Source of the DNA: JBOHUC01 sp050733935
GTDB lineage: Bacteria > Eisenbacteria > RBG-16-71-46 > DASYSL01
DNA: 63,080 nt
NCBI GenBank assembly: GCA_050733935.1
Contig: JBOHUC010000037.1
Location: 1-63,080, forward strand
Direction of reading: 5' to 3'
Positions 33,991-42,911 of the stretch are shown here, piece by piece. Below the pieces are notes generated by a model. It saw nothing but the letters and a program-made list of their open reading frames with translations, did no database searches and was not told the DNA's origin. Every line of letters starts with the position of its first letter. Position 1 is the first letter of the stretch. The position numbers and the translations under genes were made by a program.

Positions 33991-36081
33991 CTACGTGGGC
34001 CGGAGCTCGCTCCCTTCCGAGAGGAGGCGGTCGAGCTCATCGGCCGCGGTGACGGGCAGGCGACAGGAGTAGTTTTCGCACACGAACGCGGCAGCACTTC
34101 CGCTGGCGGGAGCGAGCGATGAAAGCCAGGGCATGAGGCGCGCGAGGCGCGCCTGCCGCTCCCCCGCCTCCACGACGACGAGAAAATCCCGCGGGCGAAA
34201 ACGTTTCTGGAACGCGCGAATGAGCGGCCGGGTCCCGGACGCCTGCGCCTCGAGCCCGCCTGCACCCGCTGCAATCACCACGTGGCGTGGCGGATCGCTC
34301 GCGGCATCCATCGCAACGAGCATCTGCGGCATCGCCGTCGGGTATTCTGCGAGCCGGCCCGCGTAGGACTCGAGACCGCGCCGCGCCTCGGCCTTCCAGT
34401 CTTCGCGATCGAGCAGCCCTCCGAGCGTGACGAGCACGCCGAGTGCGATCGAATTGCCCGCAATCTCCGCGCCGTCGAACGTGTCCTTCATCCGGATCCG
34501 GATCGACGCGTCGTTCGCCGGACTCTCGAAGAGCCCTCCTGCCGCGGGATCGTTAAAGCGGCGCATCATCTCTTCGGTGAGCCGCACCGCGCGCTCGAGC
34601 CAGAGCGGATCGAATGTTGCCTGATAGAGGTCGAGGAAGCCGCGCGCGAGAAACGCATAGTCGTCGAGCTGTCCGGACTCCGCGATCTCCCCCTCCCGCC
34701 AGCGCCGCGCGAGATTCCCGGTCGTTTCGTCGAACATCGTGCTCCACGCGAACGTGCCTGCCGCCACGCCGCGAGCCGCGAGCGCCGGATCCTCGAGCAC
34801 GCGCGCGCCCGTTGCAAAAGCCGAGATCATGAGACCATTCCAGGCCGCGAGCACCTTGTCGTCGCGCAAGGGCCGCGGCCGCCGCTCGCGCGCTTCGAAG
34901 AGCCGCCGGCGCCCGTCCGCGAGAGTCGCGTCGCGCGCGATCTCCGGTCCGGGGCGCGTCTCGTGGAGTACGCTCCTCCCGTGCTCGAAGTTTCCGTCGC
35001 CGGTCACACCGTACACAGCCGCGAACGCGGCTCCCGCTTCGTCGCCCAGCACCGCCGTGATCTCACCGGGCGTCCAGGCGTAAAAGCGTCCCTCCTCCCC
35101 TTCGCTGTCGGCATCCTCCGCGCTGTAGAAGCCGCCTTCCGGAGCGCTCAGGTCGCGCGCGACGTAACCGAGAATTCCGCGCGCGGCCGCGACGAAGAGC
35201 GGATCGGGCTCGACCTGATGCGCTTCGAGATAGGCGGTCGCAAGCTGCGCCTGGTCGTAGAGCATCTTTTCGAAGTGGGAGACGAGCCAGTGTGCGTCGA
35301 CCGCGTAGCGATGGAAGCCGCCGCCCAGGTGATCGTGAATTCCTCCCGCGCGCATCTTCTCGAGCTGAAGCCGGACGAGCGCCAGGGCCTCCGCGTTCGC
35401 GACCGGATCACGCTCCCACACGCGAATCAGGAAGTTGAGATTGACGACCGACGGGAACTTGGGTGCCCGCCCGAAGCCACCGTGCTCCCGGTCCGCGCGC
35501 GCGCGGAGCTCGGCGAACGCGCGATCGCGAAGCTCCGTGTACGGCCGCGGCGAAGACTCCGCGCGCACGCTCGCTTCGATCGCGGCCAGGAGCTCCCGTC
35601 CGCTCTCGATGAGCTCGCCCCGGTTATCGCGCCAGAGCTGCGCGATCCGCGGCAGCACCTGGAGCATGCCGGGTCGTCCGTGCCGTGCGTCCGGCGGAAA
35701 GTACGTGCCGCCGTAGAACGGCTCGAGCGCGGGCGTGAGGAACGCGTTGAGCGGCCATCCGCCGCCCATCCCCGTCGCCTGAAGGGCCGTCATGTAGAGG
35801 CGGTCGACGTCGGGACGCTCTTCGCGGTCCACCTTGATCGGGACGAAGTGCGCATTCAGGAGCTCGGCCACGCGCGCATCTTCGAAGGACTCGCGCTCCA
35901 TGACGTGACACCAGTGACAGGTCGCGTATCCGATCGAGAGGAAGATCGGCCGGTTCGTGGTGCGCGCGAGTGCGAACGCCTCCTCGCCCCACGGATACCA
36001 GTCCACGGGGTTCAGGACGTGCTGAAGAAGATAGGGACTCTTCTGTCCGGCCAGGTGATTCGGACGGCGTGCTTCGCTCAC
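33991..36081 (-). CDS. DUF255/thioredoxin-domain protein (YyaL/SSP411 family)
   Basis: 696 residues from the GTG at 36081, which overlaps the stop of the preceding gene (GTGA). The N-terminal thioredoxin-like domain opens with NHLAGQKSPYLLQH and carries CHWCHVM (C55, C58). The rest is an (alpha/alpha)-barrel like N-acylglucosamine epimerases (GGIHDHLGGGFHRYAVD, LSHFEKMLYDQAQL-like, WNGLMISAFA). The family is widespread and conserved, but its reaction is not known. Here it is the third gene of a sigma/anti-sigma-type operon, suggesting an envelope- or redox-stress role. Confidence 0.93.
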   Translation of the reverse strand: MSEARRPNHLAGQKSPYLLQHVLNPVDWYPWGEEAFALARTTNRPIFLSIGYATCHWCHVMERESFEDARVAELLNAHFVPIKVDREERPDVDRLYMTALQATGMGGGWPLNAFLTPALEPFYGGTYFPPDARHGRPGMLQVLPRIAQLWRDNRGELIESGRELLAAIEASVRAESSPRPYTELRDRAFAELRARADREHGGFGRAPKFPSVVNLNFLIRVWERDPVANAEALALVRLQLEKMRAGGIHDHLGGGFHRYAVDAHWLVSHFEKMLYDQAQLATAYLEAHQVEPDPLFVAAARGILGYVARDLSAPEGGFYSAEDADSEGEEGRFYAWTPGEITAVLGDEAGAAFAAVYGVTGDGNFEHGRSVLHETRPGPEIARDATLADGRRRLFEARERRPRPLRDDKVLAAWNGLMISAFATGARVLEDPALAARGVAAGTFAWSTMFDETTGNLARRWREGEIAESGQLDDYAFLARGFLDLYQATFDPLWLERAVRLTEEMMRRFNDPAAGGLFESPANDASIRIRMKDTFDGAEIAGNSIALGVLVTLGGLLDREDWKAEARRGLESYAGRLAEYPTAMPQMLVAMDAASDPPRHVVIAAGAGGLEAQASGTRPLIRAFQKRFRPRDFLVVVEAGERQARLARLMPWLSSLAPASGSAAAFVCENYSCRLPVTAADELDRLLSEGSELRPT

Positions 36082-36629
36082 CGCGGAGACTTCGTGAACG
36101 CGCTCGCGAGACCTGCCGACCAACGGTAGAGAACGATCGAGACGAGGAACGCGGGCAGCGAGAGGGCGACCGACAGCGCGAGCCCCATGCCGGGCGCGTC
36201 GAACGAGCCCGAAACCGGAGCGGCGAGAATGCGGAAGAACGGCAGGAATGCGGCCCCGACGATGCCGAGGGCGGCCGCGCTCCATGCCTCGACCGTGGCC
36301 GGAGCCTGAAGGAGCTCGTTCGGGAACGCGGTCACGAGCGCGAGAACAGCGAGCGCAAGCACGGACGCGCGGCTCGCCACCGCACGCACCCACCAGGGGA
36401 GCGTGTCGTGAAGCGCGCCCGCCGCGACGTGCACGGCACTGGGGGAAACGGCGGTCGCACGACCTTCGAGCGCGACCCGCGCCATGATGCGGTCGGTGAG
36501 ACCCTCGGGAGCCGAAGGCCCGGACAACGCGCGCGCTCCACGCGCGGCTTCGAGCAGCCAGCGCTCGAAACTTTGGTCGCGCGGATCGGGCGAATCGGGC
36601 GAACCGAATTCGGGCTCGCGGGTTGTCAC
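36078..36629 (-). CDS. membrane protein following an ECF sigma gene, possible anti-sigma factor
   Basis: 183 residues; GTG at 36629 overlaps the sigma gene stop (GTGA). The cytoplasmic N-terminal half (about 90 residues) is followed by three hydrophobic helices (VLALAVLALVTAF, AALGIVGAAFLPFFRIL and LALSVALSLPAFLVSIVLY). It lacks the zinc HXXXCXXC motif of ZAS-type anti-sigma factors. Its position directly after, and coupled to, an ECF sigma gene is the main reason to suspect that it sequesters the sigma factor. It ends inside the start of the DUF255 gene. Confidence 0.65.
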   Translation of the reverse strand: MTTREPEFGSPDSPDPRDQSFERWLLEAARGARALSGPSAPEGLTDRIMARVALEGRATAVSPSAVHVAAGALHDTLPWWVRAVASRASVLALAVLALVTAFPNELLQAPATVEAWSAAALGIVGAAFLPFFRILAAPVSGSFDAPGMGLALSVALSLPAFLVSIVLYRWSAGLASAFTKSPR

Positions 36630-37216
36630 GTCAAGGACTCCTTCCGCTCGGCTCTCTCCCACGCTTCGCGCAGGATCGCGCGCGCACGTGAGAGATGTGT
36701 CTTCACCGTGTTCTCCGGGAGATCGAGGAGCGCGGCCACCTCGGCGACCGGTCGGTCCTCAAGATAATAGAGCGTCACGACCCCCCGCTGCACGTCGCTC
36801 AGCTGCTCCATGAGGCGAAGCAGGAACCGGCCCGATCCGCCGGGTCCGCCCGGTCCACCGGCCGGATCGCCTTGGGCCCCCACCGCCTCGAGGGCCTCGA
36901 CCGCGCCGGCCGCCTCGACTCCGACTTCACGGCTCCGCCGTTCGGCCAGCGCGCGCCGCCGATCGATTGCGGTGCGGACCACGATGCGAAAGAGCCAGGT
37001 CGTGAACCGCGCATCGCCTCGAAAGCCCGGAAGCGCGCGCCACACTCGAACGAACGCATCCTGTGTGGCCTCCTCGGCATCGGCGGGCGTTCCGGTGATG
37101 CGAAGGGCGGTGGCGTACGCCCGATCGCGGTGGCGTTCGACGAGCCCGCGGAAGGCGGCCTGATCCCCGCGTTGCGCCCGCTCGACCAGCTCGGGCTCCG
37201 CGCGCTCGGTCTGCAT
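36626..37216 (-). CDS. ECF (extracytoplasmic function) sigma-70 family factor
   Basis: 196 residues; ATG at 37216 with AGGA four bases upstream, preferred over a TTG 13 codons earlier. Region 2 is present as RGLVERHRDRAYATALRITG, DAEEATQDAFVRVWR and TWLFRIVVRTAIDRRR. Region 4 is VVTLYYLEDRPVAEVAALLDLPENTVKTHLSRAR, given here in summary. They are joined by a Gly/Pro-rich linker (DPAGGPGGPGGSG). There are no extra regulatory domains. It directs RNA polymerase to a stress regulon, very likely including its own operon. The divergent gene at 37.4 kb starts 198 bases away. Confidence 0.93.
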   Translation of the reverse strand: MQTERAEPELVERAQRGDQAAFRGLVERHRDRAYATALRITGTPADAEEATQDAFVRVWRALPGFRGDARFTTWLFRIVVRTAIDRRRALAERRSREVGVEAAGAVEALEAVGAQGDPAGGPGGPGGSGRFLLRLMEQLSDVQRGVVTLYYLEDRPVAEVAALLDLPENTVKTHLSRARAILREAWERAERKESLT

Positions 37217-37372
37217 CGCTTCCTGAGACGAGCCGGGCACGGGCTCGGGTTTCAATTTTCTCTCCCGGCCGGCAGAAATATTCCTGAAACCTCAGGGGAC
37301 CGGGCCCTCGTCCAAGGGGGTGACCGGCGCGGAACAAGGCGCCGAAGGCTCCGGCCCGCAGACGGGCCCCGG

Positions 37373-37399
37373 CCCGAACCCGAACCCGAATCCGAATCC
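37373..37399 (+). repeat. hexamer tandem repeat in the leader of the DUF6249-like gene
   Basis: CCCGAA occurs three times in a row at 37373-37390, then TCCGAA and a partial TCC to 37399. It ends five bases before the AAGGAG ribosome site of the gene at 37415. Changes in copy number would alter leader spacing, not the reading frame. Confidence 0.5.
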
Positions 37400-37414
37400 C
37401 TGAAGGAGAATCCC

Positions 37415-37843
37415 GTGGTCCTCAATGGCATCACGTTCGACAGCGACTCGTTCCTGCCGTTCCTCGTCTTCGCGATCCCGATCGTCGCGATCGTGGGCGG
37501 CATCACGGCCGGCATCGTGAAGACGATTTCGGAAGCGCGCATCATCGAGAACGCGCAGCGCGAGCGCCTCGCGGCGATCGAGCGCGGAATTGACCCTTCG
37601 AAGCTTCCGCCGCTCCCGACCGTTTCGTCGTTCACGTCCGACGTCATGACACCCGACGGCACGCAGCGCCGCTCGAACGGTCTGCTGACCGGCGGCCTCG
37701 TGACGTTCATGGTCGGCCTGGGCATCAGCATCACGTTCTTCATCCTCGAGGAGAACGGAAACGCCTGGGCCGTCGGACTCATTCCGGCGTTCATCGGGCT
37801 CGGGCTGCTTTTCTCGTGGTGGCTCACCCGTCCGAAGGGCTAG
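37415..37843 (+). CDS. membrane protein resembling DUF6249
   Basis: 142 residues from the GTG at 37415 with AAGGAG six bases upstream; the frame is open far to the left but only as a shadow of the sigma gene. Helices lie at about 13-33 (FLVFAIPIVAIVGGITAG), 92-112 (GGLVTFMVGLGISITFFIL) and 120-137. Between them ERLAAIERGIDPSKLPP, a juxtamembrane motif, is typical of DUF6249 proteins, which often sit beside ECF sigma genes. It is likely an accessory of the sigma operon across the divergent promoter, or regulated by it. Confidence 0.75.
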   Translation: MVLNGITFDSDSFLPFLVFAIPIVAIVGGITAGIVKTISEARIIENAQRERLAAIERGIDPSKLPPLPTVSSFTSDVMTPDGTQRRSNGLLTGGLVTFMVGLGISITFFILEENGNAWAVGLIPAFIGLGLLFSWWLTRPKG

Positions 37844-37881
37844 GTTCCCGGGCGGGCGCATCACATCCCGCCAGGAGCTCG

Positions 37882-38757
37882 ATGAAGCTTTCCATCCAGG
37901 GAGTCGGGAAAATCTATCAGGGCCGGGTCCGGGCGCTCTCCGATTTTTCGCTCGAGCTCGGCCCCGGCGTTCTGGGCCTGCTCGGACCGAACGGCGCGGG
38001 CAAGTCGACCTTGATGCGCATCCTCGCGACCATCACGCGCCCGAGCGAAGGCCGAGTTCTGTGGAACGACGAGGACATCGTCGCCCGGCCCGACTCGCTC
38101 CGACGCGTGCTCGGCTACCTGCCCCAGGACTTCGGCGTCTATCCGCACCTCACCGCCCCCGAGTTCCTCCACTACCTCGCGGCCGTGCGCGGCGTGCCCG
38201 CGCAGGTCGCGCGATCGCGCGTCGAGGAGCTCCTCGCGCTCGTCAATCTCACGGACGCGAGAAAGCGCCCGCTCGGCTCGTACTCGGGCGGGATGCGCCA
38301 GAGGGTCGGCATCGCGCAGGCGCTCCTGAACGAGCCGCGGCTTCTCATCGTCGACGAGCCGACGGTCGGTCTCGATCCGGAGGAACGCGCGCGCTTTCGG
38401 AATCTGCTCGCCGAGCTCTCGGGCGACCGCATCATTCTCCTTTCGACTCACATCGTGTCCGATCTCGAGTCGACGGCGACCACCATCGCGCTCATCGACA
38501 AGGGACGTTTGATCGGGAGCGGCCCTCCGGAGACGCTTCTCGCCGCGGTCGAAGGCCGTGTGTGGGAGTGGACGATCGCAAGCGCCGAGCTTCCCGCGCT
38601 TCAGCAGCGATTGCGCGTGAGTGCCGCGGTGCGCCGCGGCGACGGCGTGCACGTTCGGATCGTTTCGGAATCCGCGCCGGGTGCGGGCGCCGTCCGTGTC
38701 GCGCCGACGCTCGAGGACGCGTACCTGCACCGGTTCGGGCCCGGAGCCGGCGCGTGA
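37882..38757 (+). CDS. ABC transporter ATP-binding protein (ABC-2 type exporter)
   Basis: 291 residues; ATG with AGGAG upstream. Walker A GPNGAGKST (about 36-44), Q-loop YLPQDFGVYP, signature YSGGMRQRVGIAQALL, Walker B LLIVDEPTVGLD and the switch histidine in LLSTHIVSD. The C-terminal 80 residues are the regulatory extension common in exporters of the CcmA/NodI class. It powers the membrane protein encoded next, whose GTG start overlaps this stop. Substrate unknown. Confidence 0.95.
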   Translation: MKLSIQGVGKIYQGRVRALSDFSLELGPGVLGLLGPNGAGKSTLMRILATITRPSEGRVLWNDEDIVARPDSLRRVLGYLPQDFGVYPHLTAPEFLHYLAAVRGVPAQVARSRVEELLALVNLTDARKRPLGSYSGGMRQRVGIAQALLNEPRLLIVDEPTVGLDPEERARFRNLLAELSGDRIILLSTHIVSDLESTATTIALIDKGRLIGSGPPETLLAAVEGRVWEWTIASAELPALQQRLRVSAAVRRGDGVHVRIVSESAPGAGAVRVAPTLEDAYLHRFGPGAGA

Positions 38758-40340
38758 GCTCCGCTTCGGTGATGGCCGCGATCGCACGCGCGGACTTCCT
38801 CGAGCGCGTACGAACTTACGCCTATCTCGTAACGCTCGCGGCGGTGCTCTGGCTCGGCTACGGGACGTACACCGGATTCGTGGCGGTCCGCCTCGCGGAC
38901 TACCGCGGCGTTCTCAATTCCGCCTGGGTCGGTGGCATGACGGCTCTGATTGCAGTCACGTTCCTCTCGCTCGCGGGATTCTACGTCGTCAAGAACGCGG
39001 TTCAGCGCGACCGGACAACCGGCGTGGGACAGATCCTCGCAACGACTCCGATGCGACGCACGTGGTACACGCTCGGAAAGACGCTCAGCAACTTCGCGGT
39101 CCTCGTCACGATGGTCCTCATCCTCGCCCTGACGGCCATCCTGCTCCAGCTCGTGGGGCGCGAGGATCCGAGGTTCGACGTCGCAGCGCTGCTCTCGCCC
39201 TTCCTGTTCTCGGCGGTGCCCGCGATGGCGGTCGTGGCGGCGATCACGGTGCTCGCGGAGACGACGCCGTGGCTTTCCGGCAGCATCGGGAACGTCGCCT
39301 GGTTCTTCGTCTGGGGGGCGCTGCTCACTTCATCGTTCACCTTGCAGAATGCGTACGTCGATCCGACCGGAGTCATCATGATCACCAACAGCATGATGGA
39401 GGCGGCACGCGCGCAGGTGCCTGGATACAAGGCGGATCTCTCGATCACGATCCAGCCCACGGTCGTCACCGAGGGAACGTTCCTGTGGACCGGCGTTCAG
39501 TGGACCGGCGCGTATCTCGCGTCGCGCCTCGCATGGATCGCAGGCGCATTGGGAATCGCTCTCTTCGCGGCACTTCCCTTCGACCGTTTCGACACGTCCC
39601 GTGCGCGCCGCAGCCGGAGCAAGAAGGGACGCGGCGCCGAAGCGGATGCCGCAGCTGCCGCGGGTGCGGGAGCGAGACCGGAAGCCGCACGGGTGCGCGG
39701 CGCGTGGCGCTGGCCTTCGATTCCCCGGATTCCGCTTCCGGGCGTGCTCGGCGCCGAGTTCCGCCTGCTCACGGGAGGCGTGAATCGCTGGTGGCTCCTG
39801 GTCGGCCTCGGACTCTGGATCGCAAGCCTCGTTGCACCACTGTCCGCCGCTCACGGCGGACTCCTTCCCGCGCTCTGGGCGTGGCCGATCCTTCTCTGGT
39901 CCGGGATGGGCGGGCGCGAGCGGCGCTACGACACGGAAGCGTTCGTGTTCACTTCGAGTGGCGCACTCACCCGCCAGCTTCCCGCGGCGTGGCTCGCCGG
40001 CGTTCTTCTTGCGTTTCTGCTCGCGAGTGCGGTCGCGTTTCGACTCTTGGTCGCGGGAGATTTCGGATCCCTGGCCGCCCTGATCGCCGGCGCGCTCTTC
40101 GTTCCGTCGATGGCGCTTGCGGCCGGCGTCTGGTCGGGCGGCGGAAAGCTGTTCGAGATCCTCTACACGATCCTCTGGTACGTGGGCCCGGCGAACCGCG
40201 CGGCCGCGCTCGACTATTCGGGTGCAACACGCACGACGCCGGCCGGTGTCACCGGGCAGTCTCCCGCCGTGTGGTTCGCGCTCGCAGCCTTCCTCCTTGC
40301 GGCCGCGTTCGTCGGACGCCTCCGACGGATGCGCGCGTAG
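38754..40340 (+). CDS. ABC-2 type transporter permease
   Basis: 528 residues from the GTG at 38754 that overlaps the ATPase stop (GTGA); an ATG 18 bases later is possible. There are about twelve hydrophobic segments in two blocks (1-275 and 340-528), joined by a highly charged cytoplasmic loop (RRSRSKKGRGAEADAAAA). The duplicated form suggests two six-helix permease halves in one chain. It should export a substrate driven by the upstream ATPase. The Mur ligase gene begins 10 bases after its stop. Confidence 0.85.
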   Translation: MSSASVMAAIARADFLERVRTYAYLVTLAAVLWLGYGTYTGFVAVRLADYRGVLNSAWVGGMTALIAVTFLSLAGFYVVKNAVQRDRTTGVGQILATTPMRRTWYTLGKTLSNFAVLVTMVLILALTAILLQLVGREDPRFDVAALLSPFLFSAVPAMAVVAAITVLAETTPWLSGSIGNVAWFFVWGALLTSSFTLQNAYVDPTGVIMITNSMMEAARAQVPGYKADLSITIQPTVVTEGTFLWTGVQWTGAYLASRLAWIAGALGIALFAALPFDRFDTSRARRSRSKKGRGAEADAAAAAGAGARPEAARVRGAWRWPSIPRIPLPGVLGAEFRLLTGGVNRWWLLVGLGLWIASLVAPLSAAHGGLLPALWAWPILLWSGMGGRERRYDTEAFVFTSSGALTRQLPAAWLAGVLLAFLLASAVAFRLLVAGDFGSLAALIAGALFVPSMALAAGVWSGGGKLFEILYTILWYVGPANRAAALDYSGATRTTPAGVTGQSPAVWFALAAFLLAAAFVGRLRRMRA

Positions 40341-40350
40341 GGTCTGCGAC

Positions 40351-41787
40351 GTGACGCCCGATCCGCGCGGCCCGGGACGCTTCCACTACGCCGGCATCGG
40401 CGGGAGCGGCATGAGTGCCCTCGCACAGTTCCAGGCGATGGGCGGCGGCACCGTGAGCGGAAGCGATCGCGGGTTCGATCAGAGGCAAAGGCCCGAAGCG
40501 CGCGGGCAGCTCGAACGGCTCGGAATCTCCCTCTTTCCGCAGGATGGCACCGGTGTGCGCGCGCCGGGCACGGCGGCGCTCGTCGTCTCGACCGCGGTCG
40601 AGGAGCAGGTCCCCGACGTGGTCGCCGCGCGCGAGCTCGGGCTCCCGATCCTCCATCGCTCGGAGATGCTCGCGCACTTCGTGGCCGCATTGCGGACGAT
40701 CGCCGTCTCCGGGACGAGCGGCAAGTCGACCGTGGTCGCGATGATCTTCGAGATTCTGCGCGGCGCCGGGCGGGATCCGTCGGTCATCACCGGAGGCGAC
40801 CTCGAGCTCCTGAGGGACGAAGGCCTGTGGGGCAACGCCTGGCGGGGCGCGAGCGATTTACTCGTCGTCGAAGCCGACGAGAGCGACGGTTCACTCGTCC
40901 GTTACGAGCCCGCGGTCGGCGTCGTGCTCAATCTGCAGAAGGACCACAAGCCCGAGGACCAGGTGTTCGCGATGTTCGAGACGTTCGTGGATCGGACGCG
41001 CGAGACGCTCGTGCTCGGCGCCGACGAGAACCTGGCGGCGCTTGGCGAGCGCGCCCGGGCGCGTGGACTCTCCTGCGCGGTCTTCGGCGCCGGCGACGTG
41101 ATCGGCGACGCGATCGAGCTCGGCGCGGACGAGAGCACGTTCGAGGTCGGCGGCGCGCGCTTCCGGCTCCCGCTTCCCGGACGGCACAACGTGGAGAACG
41201 CACTCGCCGCAATCGCCGCCTGCCGCACGGTCGGCGTGCCGATCGAAGCGATGGTCGCCCCGGTGGCGGCGTTTCGCGGCGTCGGGCGGCGCTTCCAGAC
41301 GATCGGCACGGTGGGCGGTGTCGAGGTCGTGGACGACTTCGCGCACAATCCGGCCAAGCTCGAAGCAGCACTTCGGACCGCACAAAGACGCGTGCGCGGG
41401 CGCGCGCCCGGCGGCACCGACGGCCGCGTTCTCGCCGTCTACCAGCCGCACGGATACGCGCCCACGCGCTTCCTGCGCGTCGACTTCGTCGAGACGTTCG
41501 CCCGCGTGCTCGGCCCTTCGGATCGCGTCCTCTGGCTCGAGGTCTTCTACGCCGGGGGAACGACGCAGCGCGACTTCTCTTCGGCCGACATCATTTCAGA
41601 GATCGCCGCCCGCGGCGTCGGCCCCCGTGCCGAGTTCGCCCCGACGCGCGACGCGCTCACGCAGCGGCTCGCGACCGAAGCGCGTCCGGGCGATCTCGTG
41701 CTCATCATGGGCGCACGCGATCCGTCGCTCACCGATCTCGCGCGCAGCGTGGTCGCGGCGCTCGCCTCGAGGACGCCCGTGCGCTAG
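40351..41787 (+). CDS. Mur ligase family protein, MurC-like
   Basis: 478 residues, GTG start. The three-domain Mur layout is clear: N-terminal Rossmann HYAGIGGSGMSALAQF, P-loop VSGTSGKSTV (near 119-128), VVEADESDGS, GRHNVENALAAIAA, GVGRRFQTIG and the C-terminal VYQPHGYAPTRFLRVDF. This is the MurC (UDP-MurNAc:L-alanine ligase) pattern, but the usual GTHGKT P-loop is GTSGKS, and the AHHP motif of the C-terminal domain is AHNP. No other cell-wall genes are near. It may be the true MurC, an Mpl-like recycling enzyme or a paralog for another substrate. Confidence 0.8.
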   Translation: MTPDPRGPGRFHYAGIGGSGMSALAQFQAMGGGTVSGSDRGFDQRQRPEARGQLERLGISLFPQDGTGVRAPGTAALVVSTAVEEQVPDVVAARELGLPILHRSEMLAHFVAALRTIAVSGTSGKSTVVAMIFEILRGAGRDPSVITGGDLELLRDEGLWGNAWRGASDLLVVEADESDGSLVRYEPAVGVVLNLQKDHKPEDQVFAMFETFVDRTRETLVLGADENLAALGERARARGLSCAVFGAGDVIGDAIELGADESTFEVGGARFRLPLPGRHNVENALAAIAACRTVGVPIEAMVAPVAAFRGVGRRFQTIGTVGGVEVVDDFAHNPAKLEAALRTAQRRVRGRAPGGTDGRVLAVYQPHGYAPTRFLRVDFVETFARVLGPSDRVLWLEVFYAGGTTQRDFSSADIISEIAARGVGPRAEFAPTRDALTQRLATEARPGDLVLIMGARDPSLTDLARSVVAALASRTPVR

Positions 41788-41811
41788 CCCGGCGTTCGTT
41801 TCCCGAGCAAC

Positions 41812-42393
41812 TCAGCGCGCGAAGAGCTTCCCGACTGCGCCCGCGAGATCGTCGAGCGGATTTCCGTCGCCGTCGGAATCGAGCATCGCGAGGAGCCCGC
41901 CGATGCCGGGCGAGCTCCCCTGCAGTGCATCGCGCTCACCGCCCAGGAACGAAGCAAGCCCGTTCGCATCGAGCCCGTTCTGACGCTGCGTACGGCCGAG
42001 CGCCCCCATGACGAGCGGCGCCAGGAGGGCCAGCATCCCGGCGACCTTCCCCGGTTCGAGCCCGAGGCTCCGGCCGAAGTTCTGCTCGATCGCATTTTGC
42101 CATTCGCCGAACAGGTGGCCGAGAATCCCCTGTCCGGACGCCGTCGGCCCGCCGCCCAGCGCGGAACCAATGTCGTCGAGGACGCTGCCGTCGTGGTCGC
42201 GGCCGAGTGCGCCGAAGAGAGAGGACGCGCCCTCCGCGGTGCCTGCGTTGCGGGCCATCGCACCCATGAGGAGCGGAATCGCTCCGAGAACGGCGCTCTT
42301 CGTCTGCTCGGGAGCGAGTCCGAGCTGGCGGCCTATTCGGTCGATGCCGTCGTCGCCGAGTGAACCCATGAGGGTCGAAAGAAGATTGGACAT
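41812..42393 (-). CDS. DUF937 family protein
   Basis: 193 residues from the ATG at 42393 with GGAGGA upstream. Two repeats of the DUF937 helix pattern are visible: QLGLAPEQTKSAVLGAIPLLMGAMARN and LGLEPGKVAGMLALLAPLVMGALGRT in shorthand, each 'LG..P..v......pll.g.l'. Gly/Asp-rich spacers (LDSDGDGNPLDDL, a calcium-loop-like acidic stretch) follow. The family is widespread, soluble and without known function. Convergent with the Mur ligase (24 bases). Confidence 0.87.
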   Translation of the reverse strand: MSNLLSTLMGSLGDDGIDRIGRQLGLAPEQTKSAVLGAIPLLMGAMARNAGTAEGASSLFGALGRDHDGSVLDDIGSALGGGPTASGQGILGHLFGEWQNAIEQNFGRSLGLEPGKVAGMLALLAPLVMGALGRTQRQNGLDANGLASFLGGERDALQGSSPGIGGLLAMLDSDGDGNPLDDLAGAVGKLFAR

Positions 42394-42446
42394 GATGTCC
42401 TCCACGGCGACCGCTCCGCGGCCGCCCGAACGCGACTGCAAAACTG

Positions 42447-42650
42447 TTAGTCGGTGAGAACGAACGTGACCTTGAGCGTGACGCGATAGGAAACGATCCG
42501 GCCATTCTTCACATCGACCTGTTGGCTTTTCACCCACGCGGCCTGAACGTTGCGCAACGTCTTGTGCGCGCGCTTCACACCCGCGAGCAGGGCGGCGTCG
42601 AAGCTCTTTGGAGACGAGGAGATGATCTCGGTGACCTTGGCGACCGACAT
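42447..42650 (-). CDS. dodecin family flavin-binding protein
   Basis: 67 residues, the usual dodecin size; ATG at 42650 with AGGAG ten bases upstream. MSVAKVTEIISSSPKSFDAA and the tryptophan strand AAWVKSQQVDV followed by SYRVTLKVTFVL match the beta-alpha-beta-beta dodecamer-forming fold. Dodecins bind and buffer free flavin or CoA-like ligands in the cytoplasm. It is alone between DUF937 (53-base gap) and a divergent serine hydrolase. Confidence 0.9.
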   Translation of the reverse strand: MSVAKVTEIISSSPKSFDAALLAGVKRAHKTLRNVQAAWVKSQQVDVKNGRIVSYRVTLKVTFVLTD

Positions 42651-42911
42651 GGCGAGCGAGACTCCTTTCGTGACGTTGACTCGGAAGGGAAACGCGAGGA
42701 TCGGGTAGGTGCTGCGGCTCGGAGTCACGGAGAGAGAGAACCCGTGAGTCAGGATCTCCGGCGGAAGCTTACTCCTCTTCCGAGAGCCTGCAAGGACAGG
42801 TATCCTTCGGGGACCCCCAGACCGTCCCGCGGTCGGTCGCGCGTCTCGGCCGTTCTCGCCCCCGTCCCATCCGGGCATTCCGTCGCCCTATTTCAACAGG
42901 AGCCGACAAAA

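Noticed and set aside
36695..37843. 382-codon version of the DUF6249-like gene
   Set aside because: The first 240 codons are antisense to the ECF sigma gene; GTG at 37415 with AAGGAG is the better start.
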